Positions 25,917-32,766 of a stretch of DNA of 32,766 nt are shown in pieces. The stretch comes from Pseudomonadota bacterium (lineage in GTDB: Bacteria; Pseudomonadota; Gammaproteobacteria; Burkholderiales; Gallionellaceae), in assembly GCA_021782995.1 (NCBI GenBank), contig JAJXUI010000032.1, forward strand, positions 1 to 32,766, in the 5' to 3' direction. The position numbers and the translations under genes are program-made. Position 1 is the stretch's first letter; each line of letters begins with the position of its first letter. The notes below the pieces were generated by a model, which saw only the letters and a list, made by a program, of their open reading frames with translations, was not told where the DNA came from and made no database searches.

Positions 25917-28508
25917 AACCACCCAGATTCCTCCACCCATCAGCCGGCAGCCAAGGCAGTCAAATCCCAGCATACGCCAATGATGGAGCAGTATTTGCGC
26001 ATCAAGGCACAGTATCCAGACCTGCTCCTGTTCTACCGGATGGGGGATTTCTACGAACTGTTTTTTGAAGATGCCGTCCATGCGGCCAGGCTGCTCGACA
26101 TCACCCTGACACAGCGCGGCAGTTCGAACGGCCAGCCGATCAAGATGGCTGGCGTGCCTTTCCATTCAGCGGAGCCCTACCTGGCTCGTCTGGTCAAACT
26201 GGGCGAGTCTGTCGCCATCTGCGAGCAGATCGGCGATCCGGCCACCAGCAAAGGCCCTGTAGAACGCAAGGTGGTGCGCATCGTCACCCCCGGCACAGTG
26301 ACAGATTCAGCGCTGCTGGAAGAAAAACAGGACAGCCTGTTGCTGGCGCTCCATGAACAGGATGGCAAGCTGGGTATGGCCTGGCTGAATCTGGCCTCAG
26401 GCCGCTTTTATACCAGCGAAACCAGTCCCAGCCATTTACCAGCGGAGCTGGAAAGGTTGCAGCCTTCAGAAATCCTGCTCGCTGAAAACGCAACCCGCCA
26501 TATTTCCGGCAAGGCAGCCATCAAGACCCTTCCAGTGTGGCATTTCGACCTGGAAACGGCCCGCCGCAGCTTGTGCCAGCAATTTTCGACGCTCGATCTT
26601 GCCGGGTTTGGCTGTGATGATTTCACTGCCGGGCTTTCCGCGGCAGGTGCCTTGCTGGGTTATGCAAAACTGACACAGGGACAAGGCATCCATCACGTAA
26701 AAAACATACAGGTTTACTCTGCCAGCCAGTTTGTCAGTATGGATGCGGCAACCCGGCGCAACCTGGAAATATCCCGCACATTACGAGGCGAGTCTTCGCC
26801 CACCCTGCTGTCACTGATGGATACCTGCGCCAGCAATATGGGGAGCCGCCTGCTCAACCAGTGGCTCAACCATCCCTTGCGTGACAGGAAAATATTGCGC
26901 GCTCGGCTAGATGCCGTTGACCTCACGGCCTCATTCCAGCAACAGATGCACGCAGCCATCAAACCTCTGGTGGATGTTGAACGCATCAGTGCGCGCATCG
27001 CGTTGCGCAGTGCACGCCCCCGCGACCTGTCAGGGTTGCGCGATACACTGGGGTCGCTGCCGATACTGCGACAGCTACTGGAAAATACGCCGTCACCACT
27101 GCTTGCAACCTTGTCTGCAGCTTTACTGCCGGCTCCTGAACTGGTGAACTTGCTGCAACGCACCTTACGCGATGAACCCGCAAGTGTGTTGCGCGATGGT
27201 GGTGTGATTGCAGACGGTTACGATGCCGAGCTCGATGAATTGCGGGGTATCCAGAACAACTGCGGCGACTATCTGCTGGAGCTGGAAACGCGGGAGCGGA
27301 CACGCACCGGCATTGCCACGCTGAAAGTGGAATACAACCGCGTACATGGCTTCTATATCGAAGTCTCTCATGCGCAGAGCGCGAACGTGCCGGATGACTA
27401 TCGTCGCCGGCAGACATTGAAAAATGCCGAGCGCTATATCACGCCGGAACTGAAAACCTTCGAGGACAAAGCATTATCTGCCAATGAGCGGGCACTGGCG
27501 CGCGAAAAGTTCCTGTATGAACAGTTGCTGGACCTGCTGCTGCCGCATGTCGCCCAGTTGCAGCAGCTTGCCAATGCGATCGCCGAGCTGGATGTGCTGG
27601 CCACCTACGCAGAACGCGCTGCAACCCTCAATTTCTGTGCACCGTCATTCAGCGATCAGGCCGTCATTAATATCCGCGCCGGTCGCCATCCGGTGGTCGA
27701 GGCACAGGTGGACAATTTCATCGCCAATGACACGGAGCTGCATGAGCAGCGCAAGATGCTGCTGATTACCGGACCCAACATGGGCGGCAAATCGACCTAT
27801 ATGCGCCAAGTCGCGCTGATTGCCCTGCTCGCGCACTGCGGCAGCCATGTGCCGGCCGATCAGGCCGAGCTGGGGGAAATCGACCAGATATTTACCCGGA
27901 TTGGCGCATCGGATGACCTCGCCAGCGGCCGCTCTACGTTCATGGTGGAAATGACCGAGGCCGCAAACATCCTGCACAATGCAGGCAAGCACAGCCTGGT
28001 TCTGGTTGATGAAATCGGCCGCGGCACCTCGACCTTTGATGGCCTTGCGCTGGCACATGCCATTGCCTGTCATTTGCTGGATCAAAATGCCAGTTACGTC
28101 CTGTTCGCCACGCACTATTTCGAGCTGACCCGCCTCAATGAGCAATATCGGCAACTGTCCAATGTGCACCTGAAAGCCATCGAACACCAGCACAGTATCG
28201 TGTTCCTGCACAGCGTGAATGAAGGAGCCGCCAATCAGAGCTACGGCTTGCAGGTTGCCGCGCTCGCCGGCGTGCCGCCTCAGGTCATCAAGCTGGCGAA
28301 GAAACAGCTGCGGCTGCTCGAACAGCAAAGCACGTTGACAAGTCCGCAGGGAGACCTGTTTGCTGGGACACCGGTGCCACAAGCCGCTCAAGCCTCATCT
28401 GTTGAACACCATCCTGCTCTGGAAGAACTGCGGAAACTGATGCCGGATGACCTCAGCCCCAAAGCTGCACTGGAGCAACTTTACAAGCTGAAGTCTCTGC
28501 TCAGATAA
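25914..28508 (+). CDS. mutS: DNA mismatch repair protein MutS
   Basis: This gene encodes the 864-residue mismatch-recognition ATPase. The mismatch-wedge motif is GDFYELF with F47 and E49. Walker A is GPNMGGKST (residues 620-628), followed by [12 protein letters not shown] and [15 protein letters not shown] clamp-binding motif lies at residues 812-816, the position of QMSLL in E. coli MutS, and the C-terminal tetramerisation helix ([20 protein letters not shown]) is present. The frame is open from 25746 inside iscR, but the upstream residues have no MutS character. The ATG at 25914 is used even though its Shine-Dalgarno is poor; a hairpin covers it. It follows iscR by 44 bases, so read-through from the IscR-controlled promoter is likely. 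Confidence 0.96.
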   Translation: MNHPDSSTHQPAAKAVKSQHTPMMEQYLRIKAQYPDLLLFYRMGDFYELFFEDAVHAARLLDITLTQRGSSNGQPIKMAGVPFHSAEPYLARLVKLGESVAICEQIGDPATSKGPVERKVVRIVTPGTVTDSALLEEKQDSLLLALHEQDGKLGMAWLNLASGRFYTSETSPSHLPAELERLQPSEILLAENATRHISGKAAIKTLPVWHFDLETARRSLCQQFSTLDLAGFGCDDFTAGLSAAGALLGYAKLTQGQGIHHVKNIQVYSASQFVSMDAATRRNLEISRTLRGESSPTLLSLMDTCASNMGSRLLNQWLNHPLRDRKILRARLDAVDLTASFQQQMHAAIKPLVDVERISARIALRSARPRDLSGLRDTLGSLPILRQLLENTPSPLLATLSAALLPAPELVNLLQRTLRDEPASVLRDGGVIADGYDAELDELRGIQNNCGDYLLELETRERTRTGIATLKVEYNRVHGFYIEVSHAQSANVPDDYRRRQTLKNAERYITPELKTFEDKALSANERALAREKFLYEQLLDLLLPHVAQLQQLANAIAELDVLATYAERAATLNFCAPSFSDQAVINIRAGRHPVVEAQVDNFIANDTELHEQRKMLLITGPNMGGKSTYMRQVALIALLAHCGSHVPADQAELGEIDQIFTRIGASDDLASGRSTFMVEMTEAANILHNAGKHSLVLVDEIGRGTSTFDGLALAHAIACHLLDQNASYVLFATHYFELTRLNEQYRQLSNVHLKAIEHQHSIVFLHSVNEGAANQSYGLQVAALAGVPPQVIKLAKKQLRLLEQQSTLTSPQGDLFAGTPVPQAAQASSVEHHPALEELRKLMPDDLSPKAALEQLYKLKSLLR

Positions 28509-28511
28509 ATT

Positions 28512-28529
28512 TGCTGCAATCTTGCAGCA
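28512..28529. terminator. shared hairpin between convergent mutS and PstS-like gene
   Basis: TGCTGCAA (28512-28519) and TTGCAGCA (28522-28529) form a perfect inverted repeat, with a practical stem of six pairs. It fills the 24-base gap between the two stops. Neither side has a strong T-run, so termination strength is uncertain. Confidence 0.45.
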
Positions 28530-28532
28530 TGC

Positions 28533-29575
28533 TCAATCTTTCATGACAGGTGCACCACTCACATCGACAATGCTCTTCCAGCTGCTGTGAATCTCATTTT
28601 TGACCGAGTCAGGCAGCGGAATATAATCATTCTGGATGGCACGCAACGCGCCGTAGCGGAAACTGTATTTGAAATATTTGAGAATATCCTGGGTGCGTTC
28701 AGGATGCTCGGCCACCCGGTATATCAGCACATATGAGGCCATCGACAATGGCCAGCTGTCCGTACCTGGCTGATTGGTCAAAACCCCGGCAAAACCATTT
28801 TCCGCGGTCCAGTCGGCATTGGTCGCTGCAGCAACGACATTATCGTCGCTCGGGCTGACAAATTTCCCGGCCTTATTTTTGATTTGCACATAGGAAAGCT
28901 GGTTTTTCATGATCTGTGGAATGTTCAGATAGCCAAATGCATAGGTGGTTTTTTTCAGGGTACCGACATTATCAATCGGATTCTTGACCTCAATCGACCC
29001 TTCCGGCCAGGTGCCCGCCATGCCATCTCCCTTGATGGACTTCCAGGTAGGATGCGTTTTGGCAAGGTAGTCGCCGATGATCGTGCTGATGCCTGGTGGT
29101 GATGCACGGTGTACGATTATGATTTTTTCGTCTGGCAAATCGATGTTAGGATTCAGCGCCGCAATTTCCGGCGCATTCCATCTTGTGACATTACCCAGAA
29201 GGATGTCGCCAAGCAGCTGGCTATCCACCCTGAACTGTCCAGGCGAAACCTTTGGGAGGTTCACGACTGGCGCGATCGCCCCCAGCGCAATGGGAAACTG
29301 CTTGAGATCATTTTTTTCAGCTCCTCCACCTTCAATGGCATATCGGTCGCACAAAAATCCACCTCCTTGTTCAACAGGCTCTTGATCCCGGCAGCAGGAT
29401 TGCTGCCCTGATATTTTATTTTCTCCCCTTTGGAGTACATGCCGAACGCATCTGCCCATGTACGGATCAAAGGACCAGCAATCATGCTGCCAGTACCCGA
29501 GGCCTCTGCCGAGAAGCTGCTGCCTGAATAAAGTGAAAACAACAGGGAAAACATCCATGGCAAGTGTTTCTTCAT
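28533..29575 (-). pseudogene. PstS-like phosphate-binding protein, frameshifted at a run of seven A
   Basis: Read as one protein of about 347 residues this is an exported substrate-binding protein of the PstS family. The first frame (29575 to about 29311) gives a signal peptide (MKKHLPWMFSLLFSLYSGSS), then GTGSM, QGSNPAAGIKSL and VDFCATDMPLKVEELKK. After the seven A at 29317-29311 (minus strand) that frame loses the family. The -1 frame carries on correctly from KNDLKQFPIALGAIAPVVNLP to the stop at 28533, with ILLGNVTRWNAPEI and VHRASPPGIST. Eight A would restore one frame. It could be a real mutation, a sequencing error, or slippage-dependent expression. Binding loops differ from classical PstS (PPGIST where SGT is usual), so the ligand is uncertain. 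No pstCAB genes are adjacent. An AAGGA lies about ten bases before the ATG. Confidence 0.75.
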
Positions 29576-29639
29576 TTGGTTTTGTATCCTTGATTTGTTA
29601 GCTCAGTAACTGAATCGTGCACTGGAAATGCAGGTCGAA

Positions 29640-29668
29640 ATACTAGCCCAGAACAATGACAATCTCAA
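29640..29668 (-). promoter_or_regulatory. candidate promoter of the PstS-like gene
   Basis: On the minus strand TTGAGA (29668-29663), a 17-base spacer and TAGTAT (29645-29640) lie about 65 bases before the ATG at 29575. Hexamers match consensus at 5/6 and 4/6. Confidence 0.4.
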
Positions 29669-29745
29669 TTCGCTCGTACCAAATAAGAATTTGATTATAT
29701 TGAATATAAATCCTTAAATTTGCATGAAACAACAGGGTTACACAG

Positions 29746-29779
29746 AAAAAAACCATCTGTCATTTCTGACAAATGGTTT
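29746..29779 (-). terminator. intrinsic terminator of the prxQ-slyD operon
   Basis: AAACCAT (29750-29756) and ATGGTTT (29773-29779), continued by TGTCA/TGACA inside with one C-A mismatch and a four-base loop, form a 12-13 bp stem. Seven A on the plus strand (29746-29752) give a T-run after the stem on the minus strand. It lies 34 bases after the slyD stop. Confidence 0.8.
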
Positions 29780-29812
29780 GATTCAAGAGATGTAATGCAG
29801 CGGGGAATGATT

Positions 29813-30301
29813 TTAATGTGCGTGTCCATTCGGGCCATGGACATGACCATGCTCAAGCTCGTCACTGGTTGCCATGCGCACCTCCGTGACAGTTGCATTG
29901 AATTGCAGGAGTTTGCCCGCGAGGGGATGATTGCCATCCACAGTCACATCTTTATCTGTTACCTCCAGCACTGTGAATAACATGTAGTCTTCATCGTCAT
30001 CCCCTTCCGCGCCTCCTTCGAGCTGTGCACCCACTTCTATATCCTTGGGGAAAAGATGGCGGGGTTCAACCCTGACCAGTTCATGGTCGTACTCACCAAA
30101 TGCATCCTCAGGCTCCATGCGAACAGCAACAGTATCTCCCACACCCTTGCCATGCAAAGCCTCTTCCACGGTAGGGAAGATGCCATCATATCCACCATGC
30201 AGGTAACTCATCGGTTGTGCGGATTTTTCAATCAAGGCATTGTCACCCAGATCTACCAGTTCATAGTTCAGGGATACCACCGTGTCCTTCTCGATTTTCA
30301 T
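29813..30301 (-). CDS. slyD: FKBP-type peptidyl-prolyl isomerase SlyD
   Basis: This gene encodes a 162-residue cytosolic prolyl isomerase/chaperone. The FKBP part wraps an insert-in-flap chaperone domain, with LHGGYDGIFPTVEEALHGKGVGD, then EPEDAFGEYDHELVRVEP, and a closing VDGNHPLAGKLLQFNATV segment. The C-terminus is histidine-rich (HGHVHGPNGHAH), consistent with nickel or other metal binding, but much shorter than the E. coli SlyD tail. The ATG has AAGGA seven bases upstream and overlaps the peroxiredoxin stop by four bases (ATGA), so the two are coupled. A strong terminator follows. Confidence 0.93.
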   Translation of the reverse strand: MKIEKDTVVSLNYELVDLGDNALIEKSAQPMSYLHGGYDGIFPTVEEALHGKGVGDTVAVRMEPEDAFGEYDHELVRVEPRHLFPKDIEVGAQLEGGAEGDDDEDYMLFTVLEVTDKDVTVDGNHPLAGKLLQFNATVTEVRMATSDELEHGHVHGPNGHAH

Positions 30302-30768
30302 TTCATTTCCTTGATAAATTTCAAAATTTCCTCTGCATGTCCATGTACATGCACTTCTCTGTTGATATGCCTCAGCTTGCCTTGCTTGTCGATGACAAAG
30401 GTTGAACGCTTGATTGAGACTTTTTTCTGCCCATCCACTTCCTTGTCATATAACACCCCGTATTTCTTGCATACCACCGACTCGGTATCCGCAAGCAGGT
30501 GTACTGCAAGTCCATGTTTGTCACGAAATGAGGCATGGCTCAGGCAATCATCCCTGCTGACACCGACAACCAGCGTATCCAGTGCGGCAAAATCATCTTC
30601 CAGCGCACTGAATTCGTTGGCTTCAATCGTGCATCCCGGCGTGTCATCCTTGGGATAGAAATAAAGCACCACGTTTTTCTTGTCCCTGTACGCCGACAGG
30701 GTAAACATCTTCATATCTGCATCAGGCAGTTGAAAATGTGGCGCTTCCATTCCTTCATGTAATTGCAT
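30298..30768 (-). CDS. peroxiredoxin of the Bcp/PrxQ type
   Basis: This gene encodes a 156-residue thiol peroxidase that reduces hydrogen peroxide and organic peroxides. The peroxidatic cysteine is C46 in YPKDDTPGCTIEANEF. Many PrxQ proteins have the resolving cysteine five residues later; here that residue is N51, while C75 (SRDDCLSH) and C100 (SVVCKKYG) are the remaining cysteines. It may therefore use C75 or C100 as resolving residue or work as a 1-Cys enzyme. AAAGGAG lies eight bases before the ATG. It is the first gene of a two-gene operon with slyD and diverges from the roxA-type gene over 119 bases. Confidence 0.92.
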   Translation of the reverse strand: MQLHEGMEAPHFQLPDADMKMFTLSAYRDKKNVVLYFYPKDDTPGCTIEANEFSALEDDFAALDTLVVGVSRDDCLSHASFRDKHGLAVHLLADTESVVCKKYGVLYDKEVDGQKKVSIKRSTFVIDKQGKLRHINREVHVHGHAEEILKFIKEMK

Positions 30769-30870
30769 AGCGTGACTCCTTTGCTTAATGTGCCGCGAAC
30801 TTACACCATAGCAGCAAGGCCAGCAAATACGGCCGATACCTTAAACTCACGGCGATATGACAGCACCTGC

Positions 30871-30888
30871 TAATATATAATTCGTATA
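30871..30888 (+). promoter_or_regulatory. -10 region directly in front of the roxA-type start codon
   Basis: TATAAT (30876-30881) ends six bases before the ATG at 30888, and TGCTAATAT (30868-30876) is an alternative extended -10. Either would start transcription within about five bases of the ATG, leaving almost no leader. No clear TTGACA-like -35 sits at correct spacing. Confidence 0.55.
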
Positions 30889-32021
30889 TGAAAATCAATC
30901 TTACCTTGCTGGGCGGCTTAAGTGTAGACAAATTTCTGCGCGAATACTGGCAAAAAAAGCCCTTACTCATCCGCCAGGCCATACCTGGCTTCAATGGACT
31001 GCTAGATCCTGCTCAGCTGGCGGAGCTGGCCTGCAACCCTGAGGCTCAATCCCGGCTGGTACAGTTCAAGCGCAACAAATGGCATCTGCAGCATGGACCA
31101 TTTGATGAACAATCGCTCGACTCACTGGGAAAATCCGGCTGGACCCTGCTGGTTCAGGGCATAAATCATTTCCTGCCGGGTGCCGCTGACCTTCTGCAGC
31201 AATTCAGCTTCATTCCGCATAGCCGGCTGGATGACCTGATGGTGAGCTATGCTCCCAAAAATGGCGGCGTCGGGCCTCATTTCGACTCTTACGATGTTTT
31301 CCTGTTGCAGGGTATGGGACACCGCCGCTGGCAGATTTCGGCCCAGCAGGATCGCACCCTGATACCTGATGCACCATTGCGGATTTTGCAGAATTTCTCA
31401 CCTGAAGAAGACTGGATTCTTGAACCGGGCGACATGCTCTACCTCCCTCCCCACTGGGCACATAACGGCATTGCGCAGGATAACTGCATGACCTATTCGA
31501 TAGGCTTCCGCACGCCTTCCTATCACGAACTCGGAGAACAGTTCCTTGTCTACCTGCAGGATCACCTCAAGCTGGATGGCATGTATGCCGATCCCGATCT
31601 CAAGCCTCAGGCGCACCCTTCAGAAATCAGTGCCGACATGTTGCAGCAAGTTAAAGCAGTGATCCAGAAAATCCGCTGGAATGATACCGATATCGCCCGC
31701 TTTCTCGGTACATACATGAGTGAACCAAAACCGCATGTTTATTTTGATCCGCCCGACAACCCGATGTCTCACAAACGCTTTATCCAGTCCCTGGATAAGT
31801 CCGGCATCAGACTGGACCTTAAATCACTGATGTTGTGCCACGACAATTGCGCTTTCATCAACGGCGAGGCGCATGATCTCGACACCCCGGATATTGCCGC
31901 AATACGCTTGCTGGCAGACACCAGACAGTTTCCCGCCCATAGCCAGTTGTCGTCTACCGCGACTGATATGCTGTATGCCTGGTATCAGGAAGGATTCCTC
32001 GTTTTCCCCGGAAAAAAATAA
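30888..32021 (+). CDS. roxA: JmjC/cupin ribosomal oxygenase, RoxA (YcfD) type
   Basis: This gene encodes a 377-residue Fe(II)/2-oxoglutarate oxygenase close in size to E. coli YcfD/RoxA (373), which hydroxylates an arginine of ribosomal protein L16. The iron ligands are readable: H131 and D133 in GPHFDSYDVF and probably H192 in LYLPPHWAHNG. YWQKKPLLIRQA near the N-terminus and the C-terminal winged-helix part also fit. No Shine-Dalgarno precedes the ATG; a consensus -10 sits six bases upstream, so the message is probably leaderless. The next gene begins eight bases after the stop. Confidence 0.9.
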   Translation: MKINLTLLGGLSVDKFLREYWQKKPLLIRQAIPGFNGLLDPAQLAELACNPEAQSRLVQFKRNKWHLQHGPFDEQSLDSLGKSGWTLLVQGINHFLPGAADLLQQFSFIPHSRLDDLMVSYAPKNGGVGPHFDSYDVFLLQGMGHRRWQISAQQDRTLIPDAPLRILQNFSPEEDWILEPGDMLYLPPHWAHNGIAQDNCMTYSIGFRTPSYHELGEQFLVYLQDHLKLDGMYADPDLKPQAHPSEISADMLQQVKAVIQKIRWNDTDIARFLGTYMSEPKPHVYFDPPDNPMSHKRFIQSLDKSGIRLDLKSLMLCHDNCAFINGEAHDLDTPDIAAIRLLADTRQFPAHSQLSSTATDMLYAWYQEGFLVFPGKK

Positions 32022-32028
32022 GCGAGCC

Positions 32029-32520
32029 ATGCGTGATATGCAAGCTGCTGAAATACCCATTACCACCAACTCGGAATATATCAGTGCGCTGGATACACTT
32101 TGCACACTGGCCCAGAAAAACCTTTATGTTTTTGAACGCGATTTTGTCAGTATAGGCTTTAACAGCAATAACCGTTATGAAATCCTGAAGCGATTTCTGC
32201 TCGCCAGCCCACATAACAAGCTCCAGTTCATCGCACACAATACCCGCCCGATTTTCCCCAACTGCCCACAACTTGTGCAGTTATCGCGCCAGTTCTCGCA
32301 TAATTTTCAGATATTCCAGACACCCAGACACTTGCAACACCTGAGTGAAGCATTCGCCATTGCTGATGAATTGCATTGCATCAGGCGCTTCCATATGGAT
32401 GCCACCCGCGGCATTTTTACTCAAAATGTCAGCACCGCTGCGATCCCCCTCAGATCCCGTTTTGACGAGCTCCTGCAGGCATCAAAACCCTCCGCAAATA
32501 CAGGTACTTTCACACTTTAA
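32029..32520 (+). CDS. small protein of unknown function (DUF7931-like)
   Basis: This 163-residue protein has no signal peptide or membrane segment. Its pattern (LAQKNLYVFERDF, RYEILKRFLLASPHNKLQFIAHNT, PQLVQLSRQFSHNFQIFQTP, then HLSEAFAIADELHCIRR) resembles a domain often placed next to or fused with acetyltransferase-type genes in betaproteobacteria and somewhat like a phospholipase-D fold without catalytic HKD motifs. This is recollection only. It starts eight bases after the roxA-type stop; the ATG at 32029 has only a weak GCGAG upstream, and an ATG at 32038 is also possible. It is likely co-transcribed with roxA. Confidence 0.7.
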   Translation: MRDMQAAEIPITTNSEYISALDTLCTLAQKNLYVFERDFVSIGFNSNNRYEILKRFLLASPHNKLQFIAHNTRPIFPNCPQLVQLSRQFSHNFQIFQTPRHLQHLSEAFAIADELHCIRRFHMDATRGIFTQNVSTAAIPLRSRFDELLQASKPSANTGTFTL

Positions 32521-32521
32521 C

Positions 32522-32549
32522 AAAAAGTCCACAAGCTACTGGATTTTTT
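32522..32549 (+). terminator. probable intrinsic terminator after the DUF gene
   Basis: AAAAAGTCCA (32522-32531) pairs with TGGATTTTTT (32540-32549), including one G-T pair, around an eight-base loop. The right arm ends in a T-run. It begins directly after the stop at 32520. The stem is mostly A-T, so strength is uncertain. Confidence 0.5.
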
Positions 32550-32620
32550 ATAAATTACGGTTAGAATGCCGCGTCTTCTGCATCGAAATAAAACCGTAGC
32601 AGCAGACGGGAATTTACCTG

Positions 32621-32636
32621 ATTGGCATGTGCCAAT
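32621..32636. promoter_or_regulatory. perfect palindrome before the lipoprotein gene
   Basis: ATTGGCATGTGCCAAT is a perfect palindrome of 16 bases, 34 bases before the lipoprotein ATG. It could be a repressor site or a hairpin in the leader. A TAGAAT at 32562-32567 may be the -10 of this gene but has no clear -35. Confidence 0.4.
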
Positions 32637-32670
32637 TAATCAACATACTACTTTCTTCAAAGGAAAAAAC

Positions 32671-32766
32671 ATGACACGTTCCGCATTGATCGCCGCCCTG
32701 ATGGCATTGGCTCTGGCAGCTTGCAACAAGCCAGCTGAAACTCCAGCTGCTCCTGCTGCCGCTTCT
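32671..32766 (+). CDS. putative lipoprotein, 5' part only
   Basis: The first 32 codons are present and the gene continues past the right edge. They give a classical lipoprotein signal peptide ending in LALAAC with the lipidated cysteine at residue 18, followed by an Ala/Pro-rich linker (PAETPAAPAAA). AAAGGA lies seven bases before the ATG. Function cannot be judged from this part. Confidence 0.8.
   Translation, partial: MTRSALIAALMALALAACNKPAETPAAPAAAS

Noticed and set aside
29645..29668. Possible Pho box (TTGTCAT-N4-CTG...) in front of the PstS-like gene
   Set aside because: Only the first half-site is good; the second matches four of seven bases. Phosphate control is possible but not supported.
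29757..29772. CTGTCAT/TGACA repeats that resemble Pho half-sites
   Set aside because: They are the two arms of the slyD terminator hairpin, inverted rather than direct, and far from a promoter.
1..32766. tRNA, rRNA, CRISPR arrays, insertion sequences, prophage or defence genes
   Set aside because: None was seen when reading the window; all long frames are accounted for by the listed genes or their shadows.

Overview
The window looks like chromosomal DNA from a betaproteobacterium, most likely of the Nitrosomonadales (Gallionella/Sideroxydans/Thiobacillus/methylotroph side). This rests on the look of the proteins (long-form transaldolase, alpha-glucan phosphorylase, IscR, a DsrS-like protein, SuhB starting MHPMLNI) and the roughly 55-60 % GC coding style; it is inference, not a search result. 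No rRNA, tRNA, CRISPR array, insertion sequence or phage gene was seen. Ordinary housekeeping and carbon-metabolism genes dominate; the more unusual content is regulatory structure and a three-gene ATPase/VWA cluster.

Layout. Positions 1-7871 (minus strand) hold a fatty-acid beta-oxidation operon: membrane acyl-CoA dehydrogenase (fadE type), a short-chain dehydrogenase, a long-chain acyl-CoA synthetase, a YciA-type thioesterase and a hydroxyacyl-CoA dehydrogenase/enoyl-CoA hydratase fusion that runs off the left edge. The first three are joined by 4-base and 1-base start/stop overlaps. Positions 7942-12346 hold a small phospholipase A2-like lipoprotein, an AsmA-family protein and the NhaA antiporter. 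Positions 12458-17570 (minus) hold glycogen phosphorylase, transaldolase and glucose-6-phosphate dehydrogenase, a glycogen-to-pentose-phosphate set.

Positions 17911-21440 (plus) form the most system-like cluster: a MoxR-type AAA+ ATPase, a VWA protein with a degenerate metallopeptidase motif, and a DsrS-like cytosolic protein of unknown function, behind a promoter with a 16-base palindrome. Next to it is a low-GC, membrane-anchored protein of unknown function (21484-22872). Positions 22987-28508 hold suhB, and divergently trmJ, cysE, iscR and mutS. iscR has a near-consensus IscR type-1 operator over its own promoter but is followed by mutS instead of iscS/iscU, and the mutS start codon sits at the foot of an 8-11 bp hairpin whose left arm doubles as an extended -10 promoter.

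Positions 28533-32766 hold a frameshifted PstS-like phosphate-binding protein (broken at a run of seven A), a slyD/prxQ operon with a good terminator, a ribosomal-protein hydroxylase (roxA type) that appears leaderless, a small protein of unknown function, and the start of a lipoprotein gene cut by the right edge.
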